Part shown: positions 42,720-50,367 of the stretch, one piece after another
How positions within the stretch are numbered: the first letter of the stretch is position 1
Layout of the letters: every line of letters starts with the position of its first letter
Assembly (NCBI RefSeq): GCF_007097155.1
Contig: NZ_VJWA01000001.1
Span: forward strand, 1,831,501-1,895,500
Direction: 5' to 3'
Length of the DNA stretch: 64,000 nucleotides
From: Glacieibacterium frigidum
GTDB lineage: Bacteria; Pseudomonadota; Alphaproteobacteria; Sphingomonadales; Sphingomonadaceae
Made by a program: the position numbers and the translations under genes
Notes under the pieces: model-generated
The model's input: only the letters and a program-made list of their open reading frames with translations
Database searches by the model: none
What the model was told of the DNA's origin: nothing

Positions 42720-43035
42720 GACCGTCGAAGTCCTGCAGGCACTCGGCCACGCGACGCGGCTACAGGCGTTCCGCGCGCTCGTCGTCGCCGGGCCGAACGG
42801 CCTGCCCGCGGGTGCGCTGGGTGAGATCACCGGTGTCCCCGCCTCGACGCTGTCCAGCCATCTCGCGCGCCTCGAACAGGCCGGCCTCGTGCACGGCCAG
42901 CGGCGCAGCCGGCAGATCATCTACGCGGTCCAGATCGACGCGGTGCGCCACCTGCTCGCCTATCTGATCGAGGATTGCTGCCAGGGCCGCCCCGAACTCT
43001 GCGGCGGCATACCGGCCTTGGCGTGTGCGGGATGA
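42706..43035 (+). CDS. arsR: ArsR-family regulator
   Basis: 109-residue winged-helix regulator ([39 protein letters not shown]). It lacks the classical ELCVCDL metal box of E. coli ArsR but ends with Cys pairs ([13 protein letters not shown]) that may sense arsenite, as in the proteobacterial ArsR type with C-terminal Cys. It overlaps arsH by 4 nt. Confidence 0.9.
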   Translation: MEESKTVEVLQALGHATRLQAFRALVVAGPNGLPAGALGEITGVPASTLSSHLARLEQAGLVHGQRRSRQIIYAVQIDAVRHLLAYLIEDCCQGRPELCGGIPALACAG

Positions 43036-43757
43036 CCACGCCCTTCGACCTGTCCAACATCGCGCCCGAGTTCCTCGACCGTCCCGACCTCGCCCGCCTC
43101 GGGCTGACGGCGGGGGCGGCGCATCCCCCGCGGATCCTGCTGCTCTACGGGTCGTTGCGCGAGCGGTCGTACTCGAAGCTGCTCGCGCTCGAGGCCGAGC
43201 GGTTGCTGCAGTGGATGGGGTGCGAGACGCGCGTCTACGACCCGCTCGGCCTGCCGCAGGTCGAGGCGTGCCCCGCCGACCATCCCAAGGTCGCCGAGCT
43301 GCGCGCGCTGTCGCTCTGGTCGGAGGGGCAGGTCTGGGTGTCGCCCGAGCGGCACGGCACGCTGACCGGCATATTGAAGTCGCAGATCGACTGGCTGCCG
43401 CTGGAGGAAGGCGGGGTGCGCCCGACGCAGGGGCGGACGCTCGCGGTGATGCAGGTCTCGGCCGGGTCGCAGTCGTTCAACGCGGTCAACGCGATGCGCA
43501 TCCTCGGCCGCTGGATGCGCATGGTCACCATCCCCAACCAGTCGAGCGTGCCCAAGGCCTATACCGAGTTCGACGACGCCGGCCGCATGAAGCCCGGGGC
43601 CCTGTACGACCGCGTCGTCGATGTCTGCGAGGAGCTGGTCAAGTTCACCCTGCTGGTCCGCGACCACGACGCCTATCTGACCGACCGCTATTCGGAGCGT
43701 AAGTCCGCCGGCCGCCCCGTCCCCGGTGCCGCGCATCTGAAGGCAGCCACCGCGTGA
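43032..43757 (+). CDS. arsH: ArsH organoarsenical oxidase (NADPH:FMN oxidoreductase)
   Basis: 241-residue flavodoxin-fold protein with the ArsH signatures [39 protein letters not shown] and [17 protein letters not shown]. ArsH oxidises trivalent methylarsenicals to the less toxic pentavalent forms. It is coupled to arsR (ATGA) and to the aquaporin gene (GTGA). Confidence 0.95.
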   Translation: MTTPFDLSNIAPEFLDRPDLARLGLTAGAAHPPRILLLYGSLRERSYSKLLALEAERLLQWMGCETRVYDPLGLPQVEACPADHPKVAELRALSLWSEGQVWVSPERHGTLTGILKSQIDWLPLEEGGVRPTQGRTLAVMQVSAGSQSFNAVNAMRILGRWMRMVTIPNQSSVPKAYTEFDDAGRMKPGALYDRVVDVCEELVKFTLLVRDHDAYLTDRYSERKSAGRPVPGAAHLKAATA

Positions 43758-44422
43758 TCCCGCTGCCGCGCCGCCTGCTCGCCGAGGGGCTGGGGGCGGC
43801 GCTGCTGTTCGCGACCGTGATCGGGTCGGGCATCATGGCCGAGCGGCTGGCGGACGGGAACGACGCGGTCGCGCTGCTCGGCAACACGCTGGCGACCGCG
43901 GCGATGCTCGTCGTGCTGATCACCATCCTGGGGCCGGTGTCGGGGGCGCACATGAACCCCGCGGTGAGCCTCGTCGCGACGCTGCGCGGCGAGCTCAAGC
44001 CGCTCGACGCGCTCGCCTATACCGCGGCGCAACTCGGCGGCGGCCTGCTCGGCGTGGTGACCGCGCACGTCATGTTCGACCTGCCCGCGCTGATGATCGG
44101 GGTGAAGGAGCGGACCGGCGCGGGCCAGTGGCTCGGCGAGGGCGTCGCGACCTTCGCATTGGTGCTGACCATCCTCGGCACGGTGCGCCATCGCCCCGCC
44201 TGGGTGCCGGTCACCGTCGCCGCAGCGATCACTGCAGGCTACTGGTTCACCTCGTCGACGAGCTTCGCCAACCCTGCGATCACGCTGGCGCGCGCCCTGA
44301 CCGACAGCTTCGCCGGCATCCGCCCCGTCGACGCACCGGGGTTCATCGCCGCACAGCTGGCGGGCGCGCTGCTCGCGGCGCTGGTGGCGCGAGGGCTGTT
44401 CGCGGAGAACGACCGCCGCTGA
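43754..44422 (+). CDS. aqpS: Aquaglyceroporin AqpS-like arsenic channel
   Basis: 222-residue MIP-family channel with six helices and both NPA boxes ([13 protein letters not shown] and [17 protein letters not shown]). AqpS in Sinorhizobium passes arsenite, or methylated arsenicals, out of the cell down their gradient. It is in one operon with arsR and arsH. No arsC, arsB or acr3 is within the window. Confidence 0.92.
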   Translation: MIPLPRRLLAEGLGAALLFATVIGSGIMAERLADGNDAVALLGNTLATAAMLVVLITILGPVSGAHMNPAVSLVATLRGELKPLDALAYTAAQLGGGLLGVVTAHVMFDLPALMIGVKERTGAGQWLGEGVATFALVLTILGTVRHRPAWVPVTVAAAITAGYWFTSSTSFANPAITLARALTDSFAGIRPVDAPGFIAAQLAGALLAALVARGLFAENDRR

Positions 44423-44449
44423 CCCGCGGGCCCTATCGAATCGCCCAAC

Positions 44450-44464
44450 GTTCCCTCTATGTTC
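44450..44464 (+). promoter_or_regulatory. LexA (SOS) box, GTTC-N7-GTTC
   Basis: GTTC at 44450-44453 and GTTC at 44461-44464 with exactly 7 nt between them match the alphaproteobacterial LexA consensus. It ends 7 nt before the ATG at 44472, a position where bound LexA would block transcription or initiation. Confidence 0.75.
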
Positions 44465-44471
44465 TCACGCA

Positions 44472-44804
44472 ATGCCCGAGCGCAAATTTCCCGATACCTG
44501 GGTCCACCAGCACCGCGTCCATGATGCCGGGCTGCTCGGCTATACCGTCGAGCTGACTTGCCCCGGTTGCGGCCGGGTGCGCGGCTTCGACCCTTACGCC
44601 TTGTGGTGGCTGTTCGAGCAGCGCGGGTGGGACGACCGGCTGAAGCACGTGCCGCGCCGCTTCCGCTGCACGCCGTGCTACATCGCGCGGCGCAGGGTGG
44701 TGCGGCCGACCCTGCGCATCACCAACGACCCCGCGACCGACGACACGCTGAAGCGCCCCGACGCGCTGACGTGGAAGAAGTCGGTCAAACGGCGGCAGAC
44801 CTGA
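44472..44804 (+). CDS. Uncharacterised double-CxxC (zinc ribbon-like) protein under a LexA box
   Basis: 110 residues. CPGCG and CTPC pairs about 30 residues apart suggest one bound zinc; the rest is strongly basic toward the C-terminus (TWKKSVKRRQT), compatible with nucleic acid binding. No Shine-Dalgarno is evident, so the mRNA may be leaderless. A perfect GTTC-N7-GTTC box just upstream predicts DNA-damage induction. No family recognised. Confidence 0.7.
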   Translation: MPERKFPDTWVHQHRVHDAGLLGYTVELTCPGCGRVRGFDPYALWWLFEQRGWDDRLKHVPRRFRCTPCYIARRRVVRPTLRITNDPATDDTLKRPDALTWKKSVKRRQT

Positions 44805-44865
44805 ACGGGCGATCAAGCCGCGCGAAGTTGCGATTTACAAGCCAATGCGGACAGACTGATGCAAG

Positions 44866-44886
44866 TTCGAACCTGTAAGGTCCGAA
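44866..44886. promoter_or_regulatory. Imperfect inverted repeat before the DUF6894 gene
   Basis: TTCGAACC and GGTCCGAA flank TGTAA with seven of eight paired bases, ending 18 nt before the ATG at 44905. Possible operator; function unsupported otherwise. Confidence 0.3.
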
Positions 44887-44904
44887 ACGGGGTAGAAAGC
44901 GGGG

Positions 44905-45141
44905 ATGGCAACCTATTTTATCCATTCCAGCCTTGGCGCCCAAACAATCGAAGATCCAGAGGGCCTGGACTTCGACGGCCTCGAAGACGCCCGCCAATAC
45001 GCGATCGGCGCAGGGCGTCACATCGTTGCGGAAGAGATCATCGAGGGCGCAACCTCGGTCGATCTCCAGCTCTACATCGAGAACGAAGGTGGTGAGCGGC
45101 TTGCGACGGTCAGCTTCGCCGTGCGGGTCGGCCACCCGTAA
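44905..45141 (+). CDS. DUF6894-type small protein
   Basis: 78-residue protein with the pattern TYFIHSSLGAQTIEDPEGLDFDGLEDARQYA, characteristic of a small alphaproteobacterial family of unknown function (DUF6894). Its base composition is less GC-rich than its neighbours. A GCGGGG sequence precedes the ATG. Confidence 0.72.
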   Translation: MATYFIHSSLGAQTIEDPEGLDFDGLEDARQYAIGAGRHIVAEEIIEGATSVDLQLYIENEGGERLATVSFAVRVGHP

Positions 45142-45282
45142 CTGGCAACGTCAACCGCGTTGAGGCTGATGTTTGTCGGGACACGGCGGCAAAATGAGCG
45201 TAGGGTGCCTGCATCGGTCGCTTCTGAATCAGCGCGTCACCGATTGAGGGTCGCTGCCCCCGCTGTAGCCGGGGGGCCTTTG

Positions 45283-45531
45283 ATGATCTTTGAAACCGAT
45301 TCGATCTATTTTACTCGCCGCGAGCGTGAAGAGCTGGTTTTGGCTCATGCCACAGAGCATCGTATCGTACGCCGCGCTCATCATGCGATGGCGAACGCCT
45401 ACCAGGATCAACTCGAAGCCCTTGCCGTCGTCGAGCGCGCGGCTTGGCCGCTTGTGGCTGCCAGGATCAAGGCTCGGGCCGATCTGCTGCAGGAACGCCG
45501 GTTGCAAAGGAAGATTGCGCCTGCAGTCTAA
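45283..45531 (+). CDS. Small uncharacterised charged protein
   Basis: 82 residues, mostly alpha-helical and charged (RREREELVLAHATEHRIVRRAHHAM). The ATG at 45283 follows GGGGGGCC. An earlier in-frame start at 45160 exists but would add 41 residues of unlikely composition. Local GC is lower than the window average, consistent with acquired DNA. No family recognised. Confidence 0.5.
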   Translation: MIFETDSIYFTRREREELVLAHATEHRIVRRAHHAMANAYQDQLEALAVVERAAWPLVAARIKARADLLQERRLQRKIAPAV

Positions 45532-45585
45532 GTCTTGCGAGAGGTGCTGCGACCCCGGCGCCGCTCGCAACCTGCCCGCACCGTC

Positions 45586-45625
45586 GAGAAAAGTCCCCGC
45601 CCCCTGTCAGGGCGAGGGCTTCTCT
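45586..45625. terminator. Stem-loop in the 45.5-45.8 kb gap
   Basis: GAGAA-AG-CC-CGCCC pairs with GGGCG-GG-CTTCTC around CCTGTCA, about 55 nt after the stop at 45531. Possible terminator, though only TGG follows the stem. The rest of the 278-bp gap (45532-45809) shows no gene I can support. Confidence 0.4.
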
Positions 45626-45809
45626 GGCCTAAACGCAAAGGCTGACGCCGCGCCTTAGGCGGGTCCGCTGCAGCCGTAGGAACCTAATCTTCGGTCGGTG
45701 CGCCCACACCGTGTCGGCGTGAAGTATTTGAATGTCAAAGTGTTTATCGGCGTCGACCGGTTCGGTCAGGCCGGAGGGCAGTTTCGCGCGACGAACTGCA
45801 GCACCGGCC

Positions 45810-46556
45810 TCACTCCCATAGGCTCCGGCCGGGTACACGCTCCGCGACTTCGGGCTCGGGCACCGGCATCGCGGCGGGCGGCGGCGGCGGGGGCAGCAGG
45901 CCGGCGGCGACGCATGCTTCCCTCATGGTGATCAGGCTCCCGCCGTCGTTGAGGCGGCGCAACAATTTATCGCGCGCCCTGGCCACCGACTCCTCGGTGA
46001 TCTCGACCCATCTGCCGCCGTTCGAGCGGCGGTCGGCCTCGATGCGCTCGATGACCTTCAGCATCATGCGCGGGTTGGCGCGGCGGGTGCGGCGGACCTC
46101 GCGGCCGTCGGCCTCGGTCACTTCTTCGAAACCGTGGAGCGCCCCTTCGATCAGCGTGTCGTTGAGACGCTCGGCGAAGTCGCGGCGGACCAGCGCCCAG
46201 GCGGCGGCGAAGTCCGCGTCGTGGCGGCGCACGACGTACGGCGTCACCACCGACGAGCCGATCGCCTGCGCGGCCGCCTTCGCGCTGCCGGTTTCAGCGA
46301 AAGCCGCGAGAAACGCCTCCTTCCGGTCTCGCGTCCACGCCACCGGCTGTCCCCGGAACGGCCGGGTCGCGCGGAGCGCGCGGCTCCAGCGCGCCGCGAA
46401 GCCGGGGTCGCGCCGTCGCTCCTGATAGAAATGCGCGGTGCACAGGCCCAGGTCGCGCGCCGCGGGGGCAACCCGCGCGCCGCCCTCCAGCAGCGCGATG
46501 AAGCGGTCCTTCAGCGCCGGATCCGACGCCCGCGCGCTGCCCTTCAGCTCGCCCAT
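45810..46556 (-). CDS. Protein with two tandem phage terminase-small-subunit-like HTH segments
   Basis: 248 residues. Two similar helix-turn-helix units are visible: residues ~15-60 (LKDRFIALLEGGARVAPAAR then DLGLCTAHFYQERRRDPGFA) and ~77-125 (KEAFLAAFAETGSAKAAAQA then IGSSVVTPYVVRRHDADFAA). This pattern is typical of phage small terminase-like DNA-binding proteins. The C-terminus is Pro-rich. It starts on the last base of the DUF6456 stop (TGATG), so the pair is coupled. Confidence 0.65.
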   Translation of the reverse strand: MGELKGSARASDPALKDRFIALLEGGARVAPAARDLGLCTAHFYQERRRDPGFAARWSRALRATRPFRGQPVAWTRDRKEAFLAAFAETGSAKAAAQAIGSSVVTPYVVRRHDADFAAAWALVRRDFAERLNDTLIEGALHGFEEVTEADGREVRRTRRANPRMMLKVIERIEADRRSNGGRWVEITEESVARARDKLLRRLNDGGSLITMREACVAAGLLPPPPPPAAMPVPEPEVAERVPGRSLWE

Positions 46557-47086
46557 CACTTCAGCCCGTAGAAGGTCGCGACGCGGTCGAGCGCGAGGCC
46601 CAGCACCAGCTTCGCGGCACGCGCCGGCCACGCCAGCGCGCGTTCGGCACTCTCCAGCCCCTCGCCCATGCAGACGACGCGCCACAGGATGTCGGACAGG
46701 CCCGGGCCGGCCGCCGCGACCGCCGCGTCGAATCGCTCGCGCGCGGAAAGTGCAGCAAGTCCGGGGTCATAGGCTGGCGGCGCACCCCGCGGACCGAGCT
46801 GGGGGGGTGCGACATTCCACCGCATGCTGACCTGCGGCGTGTGCCCGGCGCGGTGAAAATCCTCGCGCAGCCGAACCCCGGCTGCCAGCTGGATGGCCGA
46901 CAGCAGCCCGCGACGGGCCAGCCAGTAAAGAGGGGATTCACTTAGGTTAACAGAAACTTGACGGCGATCGATGCGATCCGATGGTAACAAATTGCGCCGC
47001 GACATCACCCGTCCGGCCGACGGCGGGGCCGCGACATCGGTGGCGGCGGCGGCGGGTTTGCGGCGGGTGGCGGCGCGGCTGGGCAT
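46556..47086 (-). CDS. DUF6456 domain protein
   Basis: 176 residues. The basic, Ala-rich N-terminus (MPSRAATRRKPAAAATD) is followed by the DUF6456 pattern ESPLYWLARRGLLSAIQLAA, GVRLREDFHRAG and LSDILWRVVCMGEGLESAER. The family is DNA-binding-like but uncharacterised. The ATG at 47086 has AAGGACC upstream. It is divergent from an XRE regulator across a 95-bp gap. Confidence 0.78.
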   Translation of the reverse strand: MPSRAATRRKPAAAATDVAAPPSAGRVMSRRNLLPSDRIDRRQVSVNLSESPLYWLARRGLLSAIQLAAGVRLREDFHRAGHTPQVSMRWNVAPPQLGPRGAPPAYDPGLAALSARERFDAAVAAAGPGLSDILWRVVCMGEGLESAERALAWPARAAKLVLGLALDRVATFYGLK

Positions 47087-47181
47087 GGGCGGTCCTTTCG
47101 ACTCGGGAACCAAATCCCTTGCACACCCGTACCCAAATAGGACAGGGTTTAACCGAACCGGTTTCTTTGGAGCTGTAACGC

Positions 47182-47745
47182 ATGATCACGCGCATCCGCG
47201 AAGTCCGCAAAGCCAAGGGCTTGACCCTGCACGAGGTCGCGATGGCCTGCGATCCGCCGACGACCGCGCAGACCATTGGCCGCCTTGAGACCGGCATGCG
47301 CACCGTGTCGGTGGGCTGGCTGAACCGAATCGCGCCGGCGCTGGGCGTCGAGGCCGCGACGCTGGTCACCCTGCCCGACCGCGTCGACGTGCCGGTCAGC
47401 GCAATCTACGGCTCCGAAGGTCCCGTCGCCCCCAAGCGCGCCGCGACATTGCTCGCGCCCGCCCCCGCCGGCGAAGCCGTCGGCGTCAGCTTCGAGGTCG
47501 CCGCGGGCGAGTACCGCGCCGGCGACGCGCTGTGGCTCGACAAGCTGGGCCCGACCGAGTTCGGCCGCGCGGTCAACCGCGACGTGCTGGTCCCGCGCGG
47601 CGGCAGCCGCTTTGTCTTCGGCCGCCTGGCGGCTGCCGACGGCGCCAAGCTGCAGATCCTGCCGATCAACCCCGGCGCCCGCCAGATCGTCGTCGGCGAT
47701 GCCCAGTGGCTCGCGGTCGCACGGACGCTGATCCGCGCGCTGTAA
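47182..47745 (+). CDS. XRE-type regulator with C-terminal sensor-like domain
   Basis: 187 residues: HTH at 1-65 (MITRIREVRKAKGLTLHEVA, TIGRLETGMRTVSVGWLNRI) and a beta-rich C-terminal domain (EYRAGDALWLDKLGPTEFGR, RQIVVGDAQWLAVARTL) like the S24/LexA-like fold of cI-type repressors, although no Ser-Lys peptidase dyad is obvious. The divergent layout with DUF6456 and an AACCGGTT palindrome in the gap resemble a phage-type switch. Confidence 0.75.
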   Translation: MITRIREVRKAKGLTLHEVAMACDPPTTAQTIGRLETGMRTVSVGWLNRIAPALGVEAATLVTLPDRVDVPVSAIYGSEGPVAPKRAATLLAPAPAGEAVGVSFEVAAGEYRAGDALWLDKLGPTEFGRAVNRDVLVPRGGSRFVFGRLAAADGAKLQILPINPGARQIVVGDAQWLAVARTLIRAL

Positions 47746-47827
47746 GGGATAGTCGTTCCGATTACAGACGCCCCCGCCCTGCCCCGCGTACATCGCCGCC
47801 AACGACGTTGTGCGAGAGTATGAGAGC

Positions 47828-48973
47828 ATGGCACCGCCGATCGACCCGAGCGTCACCCGGGTAACCACCACCCCGCCGCCGGCTGCGCCGCCGCCGGTGG
47901 GGGTCGAGGCCGATCGGCTGATCGCCGACGCCCGGGGTGGCGGCTGCATCGACCAGCGCAAGCTCGCCGATGGCCTGCTCGCCGCCGCCGACCAGCCCGA
48001 TCAGGGCGTCGCGCTGCGTGCCGCGGTCGACGCGCGCCTGACCCCCGTCGAGCGCGGCCAGCTGCAGTCGGCGATCGACAGCCAGCTGCGCGCCGCGGCC
48101 GCTCCGCCGCCTGCTGCCGACGACGGCCCCAGCCAGGCGTCGGTGGCGCTCGACCTGACGCAGGTCGCGCTCGACATCGTCGGGATCGTCGAGCCGACGC
48201 CGTTCGCCGACGGCAGCAACACGATCATCTCGATCGGGCGCGGCGACTGGTGGGGTGCGGGCGCCTCGTTGCTCGGCGTCGTGCCGTACCTCGGCGACGC
48301 GGCGAAGCTCGGCAAGCTGGGCAAGTGGGCCGACACGGTCAGCAACGCCGCCGAGCTCGCGGCGAAGGATGTCGGCTTCCGCAAGCTCGTCGAGCCGACG
48401 CTCGAGAAGATCCGCGACGCCATCAATGCCGCTCCGCTCGACAGCCTGCCGTCGTCGGTCCGCAACACGCTCGAGAGCATGCGGACCAAGATCGACGAGG
48501 CGCTGGCCCCGCCGCCGACGACGCGCATCGGCGATTACGACGCGACCGTGCGCGGCGTGCCCGTGCGCCTAGAGGGGGTCGAGATCCGCCCCGTCGACTA
48601 CCTGAAGCGCGACCGTGCGAGCTATGAATCGCTGCGCCGCGAATTCGACGGCGGCGCGCGTGCCGGCTTCGTGAAGTCGATCTCTAGCGATCCCACGAAC
48701 CTCGCCGCTTTGCGCAACGCCGGGCTGAACGACGCCCAGATCGCGCGCCTCGCCGAGGGCAAGATCCCGCAGGGGTGGCAGGTCCATCACAAGCTGCCGC
48801 TCGACGACGGCGGCACCAATTCCTTCGACAATCTCGTGCTGATCAAGAACGACCCGTCGCACATCGCAATCACCAACGCCCAGCGCTCGCTGGTGGGTGA
48901 CCTCGCGGTCGGCGAGACCCGCCGGGTCGATTTTCCCGTCCCCCCCGGCGTGGTATATCCGCCCGCGCCCTGA
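47828..48973 (+). CDS. Polymorphic toxin with C-terminal HNH nuclease domain
   Basis: 381 residues. A Pro/Ala-rich N-terminus (1-30) is followed by a segment typical of polymorphic toxins (IVEPTPFADGSNTIISIGRG, DWWGAGASLLGVVPYLGDAA KLGKLGK, residues 120-166), and the C-terminal HNH/endonuclease VII-like fold: His320-His321 in GWQVHHKLPLDDGGT, Asn336 in FDNLVLI and His345 in PSHIAI. No signal peptide, PAAR or VgrG domain is visible. It is followed after 15 nt by an SMI1/KNR4-like immunity gene. The ATG at 47828 follows GAGAG; an in-frame GTG 18 nt upstream is possible. Confidence 0.85.
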   Translation: MAPPIDPSVTRVTTTPPPAAPPPVGVEADRLIADARGGGCIDQRKLADGLLAAADQPDQGVALRAAVDARLTPVERGQLQSAIDSQLRAAAAPPPAADDGPSQASVALDLTQVALDIVGIVEPTPFADGSNTIISIGRGDWWGAGASLLGVVPYLGDAAKLGKLGKWADTVSNAAELAAKDVGFRKLVEPTLEKIRDAINAAPLDSLPSSVRNTLESMRTKIDEALAPPPTTRIGDYDATVRGVPVRLEGVEIRPVDYLKRDRASYESLRREFDGGARAGFVKSISSDPTNLAALRNAGLNDAQIARLAEGKIPQGWQVHHKLPLDDGGTNSFDNLVLIKNDPSHIAITNAQRSLVGDLAVGETRRVDFPVPPGVVYPPAP

Positions 48974-48988
48974 GTTGAGGTCCGACGC

Positions 48989-49435
48989 ATGATGGAAGCA
49001 GTTCTCGACGCGGTCAGCGCCGACCAGCGGAAGGCGGGCGAAATCGTGCGCCCCCCCGCGAGCGACGCGGCGGTGGCGACGGTCGCTGCGCGGGTGCGCG
49101 ACGAGCTCCACGCGACGCTTCCCGACGATTACGCGGCCTTCCTGCGCCGCCACGACGGGGTCGATTACAACGGCATCGTCTTCTACGGCGCGACCGCGTC
49201 GCCCGAAACGCCCGAGGACGGCTTTTGGCAGGGCATCGTCGCGGCGAACCAGGCGTGGCGCGCCGACGGCGGCAACAAGGGGCTGCTGGTGCTCGGCGAC
49301 AGTGACATCGACATGTTCGCCGTGCCCGCGACCGGCGGCGCGCCGGGCCGCTACGACCGGGTCAGCGGCGACGGCATCGAGACCTATGCCGACGTGCCGA
49401 CGATGATCGAGACGGTGCTGCGCGAGCGGCTGTAG
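48989..49435 (+). CDS. SMI1/KNR4 (SUKH) family immunity protein
   Basis: 148 residues with the SUKH pattern: ELHATLPDDYAAFLRRHDGVDYNGIVFYG, then GLLVLGDSDIDMFAVPA and a C-terminal helix. SUKH proteins neutralise nuclease toxins of contact-dependent systems. Its position 15 nt after an HNH toxin gene on the same strand makes it the probable cognate immunity protein. Confidence 0.85.
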   Translation: MMEAVLDAVSADQRKAGEIVRPPASDAAVATVAARVRDELHATLPDDYAAFLRRHDGVDYNGIVFYGATASPETPEDGFWQGIVAANQAWRADGGNKGLLVLGDSDIDMFAVPATGGAPGRYDRVSGDGIETYADVPTMIETVLRERL

Positions 49436-49441
49436 AATCCT

Positions 49442-49789
49442 ATGCTGACCGACGAAGTGCAAGTGGCGCGAGCCGATTACGACGACCTCGAGTTCGATGA
49501 CGATCTCGCGTTGCTGAACGGGGTGCCGTTCACGGGGATCGTGTTCTCGATGCACCCCAACGGCCGGCTTGAGGCGGAAACCCGCTATACCGACGGGCTG
49601 CCGGACGGGCTGTCGGAATGGTTCTACCCCGACGGCCGGCTCGAATCGCGCAACATCGCGGTGCGTGGGCGGGGGTCGAGCGAGAGCTGGAACTGGCACC
49701 CGAACGGTGTGCTGGCGGAGTATCGCCGCGACGAGAACCAGCGGCCGGTCGAACTCCGGAAGTGGAACGAGCAGGGCGTGGCGCGCTAG
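49442..49789 (+). CDS. YwqK/MORN-like immunity protein
   Basis: 115 residues with three MORN-like strands (FSMHPNGRLEAETRYTDGLP, EWFYPDGRLESRN, WNWHPNGVLAEYR). YwqK-type proteins are antitoxin or immunity partners in Bacillus and other polymorphic toxin loci. It starts 6 nt after the SUKH gene, so the locus offers two immunity proteins for one visible toxin. It overlaps the convergent gene by 4 nt. Confidence 0.8.
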   Translation: MLTDEVQVARADYDDLEFDDDLALLNGVPFTGIVFSMHPNGRLEAETRYTDGLPDGLSEWFYPDGRLESRNIAVRGRGSSESWNWHPNGVLAEYRRDENQRPVELRKWNEQGVAR

Positions 49790-50106
49790 TCGTCGAGCTT
49801 CGCCTTCGCCGCGTCGGCCCATTTCTCGCCCGCGTCGCCGCCCCAGAGCAGCCACGCGATATAGCCTGCCGACGGGTCCTCGGTGTCGCCCCAGCGGTGT
49901 GCCTTGGCCTGCTTGTCGACGCTGTGACGTTTGAAATAGCTGCTGATCTTGGCGATGTCGGCCTCCGACACGGCCTCGCGGGCGATCAGCTGCTTGGCAC
50001 GGCGCACGCCGACCTCGGTGCCGCCGCGCTTGAACTTCGCGCGCAGGTCGAGGCCCTGCTGCGCGGCCTTGGCGACCGCGGCGGGCGGGACGAGGGGGTC
50101 GCTCAC
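49786..50106 (-). CDS. Small protein with a domain also seen in phage structural gene products
   Basis: 106 residues. KFKRGGTEVGVRRAKQLIARE, KISSYFKRHSVDKQAK and DPSAGYIAWLLWGGDAGEKWA match a conserved module I associate with phage head-maturation proteins, here standing alone. The GTG at 50106 overlaps the DUF2945 stop (GTGA), so the two are coupled and may share the EcfG-like promoter. Function unknown. Confidence 0.65.
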   Translation of the reverse strand: MSDPLVPPAAVAKAAQQGLDLRAKFKRGGTEVGVRRAKQLIAREAVSEADIAKISSYFKRHSVDKQAKAHRWGDTEDPSAGYIAWLLWGGDAGEKWADAAKAKLDD

Positions 50107-50315
50107 TTGGCCTTCTTCAGCGCCGACGGCTTGTGCGCCGCCTCGCCGCCGCTCTTGTCGGACTTGACCAGAAACTCGGGGTTGTCGGGCGACGCGGCGA
50201 CCTTGTGACCCTTGATCTGGGTCGGCTTGGTCAGCTTCTTGACCACCTTGCCCTTGGAATGGCCGCCCGACGAGTCCCACTCGACCGCGTCGCCTGCCTT
50301 CAGATCCTTCGCCAT
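50103..50315 (-). CDS. DUF2945 (hypervirulence-associated, Tudor-like) protein
   Basis: 70 residues with the DUF2945 pattern LKAGDAVEWDSSGGHSKGKV, VKKLTKPTQIKGHKVAASPD NPEFLVKSDKSGG and a basic C-terminus (SALKKAK). The SH3/Tudor-like fold is predicted to bind DNA or protein; no activity is known. It is preceded by GGGAGACC and an EcfG-like promoter, consistent with a stress role. Confidence 0.85.
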   Translation of the reverse strand: MAKDLKAGDAVEWDSSGGHSKGKVVKKLTKPTQIKGHKVAASPDNPEFLVKSDKSGGEAAHKPSALKKAK

Positions 50316-50339
50316 GACGGTCTCCCTCTTGCGGGAGCC

Positions 50340-50365
50340 AACCGGCTACGGACGCGCGCGGTTCC
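50340..50365 (-). promoter_or_regulatory. EcfG-like promoter for the DUF2945 gene pair
   Basis: On the minus strand GGAAC (50365-50361), a 17-nt spacer and GGTT (50343-50340) match the consensus except for G in place of C at the first -10 base. It lies between the xpaC stop and the DUF2945 start, 24 nt before the ATG. Confidence 0.55.
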
Positions 50366-50367
50366 GC

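Noticed and set aside
45629-45838. 69-codon minus-strand frame at the edge of the 45.5-45.8 kb gap
   Set aside because: No ribosome binding site, no family match, and it overlaps the 3' end of the better supported HTH gene.
47106-47131. EcfG-like site GGAAC-N17-CGTA before the XRE regulator
   Set aside because: The last -10 base is wrong and the spacing to the start (about 50 nt) gives no extra support; kept as too weak to list.
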